A stretch of 14,910 nucleotides of DNA from Chrysochromulina parva. Its lineage: Eukaryota > Haptophyta > Prymnesiales > Chrysochromulinaceae. The number at the start of each line of letters is the position of its first letter. Position 1 is the first letter of the stretch. Shown here in pieces: positions 14,472 through 14,910 of the stretch. The notes beneath the pieces were generated by a model. That model saw only the letters and a program-made list of their open reading frames with translations. It was not told the origin of the DNA and did not search any database. The DNA lies in assembly GCA_002887195.1 (NCBI GenBank), contig PJAB01001378.1, forward strand, positions 1 through 14,910. The letters are read 5' to 3'. Made by a program: the position numbers and the translations under genes.

Positions 14472-14910
14472 ATCGGCGGAGGCGGCGGCAGCATTGGGGG
14501 CGTTGGCGGCGTCGGCAGCTGTGGCATGGCAACGGCGTGCGGTGGCAGCGCCGTGCGATCGAGCGTGACGCCGTCGGCAGGCACCGTCACGGGCGCCGTC
14601 TCGGGCGCCGCCTCGGGTCCTTCCCAGCCACGCAGCCCCACCATCGCTGCCGGCGCGCGCGCCCACGACGGCGCTCGACTGAGCGCCCCCTCCGATCGGA
14701 ATGACCATCGGAAGGACGACGTGATCGTGATCCATGTGTGCGACGATAACCGAAGGATCAATCGAGATTTCTATTGCTCGCGCGAGCTCCTGCTGCAGGT
14801 GATGAGCTCTGATGACACCTGATGGCCACTGAGTGCTGCAGGTGATGAGCTCTGATGACACCTGATGGCACCTGATGGCCACTGAGTGCTGCAGGTGATG
14901 AGCTCTGATG
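13713..14910 (+). CDS. BTB/POZ protein resembling SANBR (KIAA1841); first exon, 3' end beyond window
   Basis: The coding exon is 13713-14798 (362 codons from the first in-frame ATG), ending CTGCTGCAG|GTGATGAG, phase 0; the intron runs off the edge. Residues 1-330 are Ala/Pro/Gly/Ser-rich and probably disordered. They include a short repeat IPNxxMPNGIPNTGIPNGG (near 73-90), Asp/Gly blocks and a polyglycine run of about 17 near 252-268. The last 27 residues, DVIVIHVCDDNRRINRDFYC / SRELLLQ, match the opening of the BTB-like domain of SANT and BTB domain regulator proteins (VIVIHV-DE-K-DF-C-RDLL). In animals that protein is nuclear and acts through histone deacetylase recruitment. The next exon should continue with an M-x-YF-type sequence. 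The opposite-strand frames at 13682-14882 are composition artefacts. Confidence 0.6.
14425..14490. repeat. GGC trinucleotide tract (polyglycine)
   Basis: A near-pure GGC run encodes Gly on the plus strand. It would give Pro or Ala runs in the antisense frames, which explains the long false frames here. A shorter GGC/GAC block lies at about 14287-14340. Confidence 0.9.
14793..14910 (+). repeat. Donor-containing tandem repeat starting the BTB intron
   Basis: CTGCAGGTGATGAGCTCTGA begins at 14793, 14836 and 14889 (periods 43 and 53; the longer unit has one extra 10 bp TGATGGCACC block). The first copy overlaps the exon end, so the GT donor is repeated three times. Subunits are the same 10 bp TGATGNNNNC type as in the minus-strand genes, here on the plus strand. 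Confidence 0.85.

Noticed and set aside
13682..14882. Minus-strand frames of 336-359 codons opposite the BTB exon
   Set aside because: Made of Pro/Ala runs from the GGC tract; the plus frame carries the BTB-like motif and a good donor.

Overview
This is nuclear DNA from a single-celled eukaryote, most likely a photosynthetic protist with a GC-rich genome. The evidence is spliceosomal introns with GT-AG and apparently GC-AG (perhaps GA-AG) borders, N-terminal presequences and signal-peptide-like leaders, and algal or plant-type protein families. A haptophyte such as an Emiliania/Gephyrocapsa or Chrysochromulina relative fits best, but a dinoflagellate or pelagophyte cannot be excluded from sequence alone.

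Layout, left to right: (1) a minus-strand armadillo-repeat gene cut by the left edge (start 895); (2) a minus-strand alphaproteobacterial-type phosphoserine aminotransferase (1303-2487) with a mitochondrial-looking presequence; (3) a 1.75 kb gap without a convincing gene; (4) a minus-strand two- or three-exon gene for a 751-residue low-complexity, probably nuclear protein (4242-6616); (5) a 930 bp gap; (6) a minus-strand four-exon bestrophin-like anion channel (7547-9226); (7) a divergent promoter region with a 24 bp perfect palindrome and a CACT microsatellite; (8) a plus-strand MSS51 C-terminal-like protein (9622-10545); (9) a minus-strand GNAT-fold protein in four to six exons (10938-12753); (10) a minus-strand leader-bearing mTERF-like helical protein (12750-13529) whose stop touches the first ATG of the GNAT reading frame; (11) a plus-strand BTB/SANBR-like gene (13713 onward) cut by the right edge inside its first intron.

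The most interesting content is in the introns. Those of the bestrophin, GNAT and BTB genes are filled with roughly 10 bp units of the type CTGATGGCCT / CTGATTGCCA, always in the sense direction of the host gene. Introns of the bestrophin and GNAT genes share an almost identical 3' end (ATTGCCTCCCTCATCAG). Many also hold degenerate copies of the flanking exon, so that splice borders lie inside direct repeats. One bestrophin intron carries an intron-less relic copy of its own exon-exon junction. This looks like recent, continuing intron gain or remodelling by local tandem duplication, or by an introner-like element that takes its donor from the target. The PSAT gene and the 751-residue gene lack these arrays.

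The genes show no common pathway. Several (bestrophin, GNAT, mTERF-like) have N-terminal leaders compatible with plastid or secretory import. Exon models were built by hand from reading frame, splice consensus and remembered family patterns, and have no transcript support.
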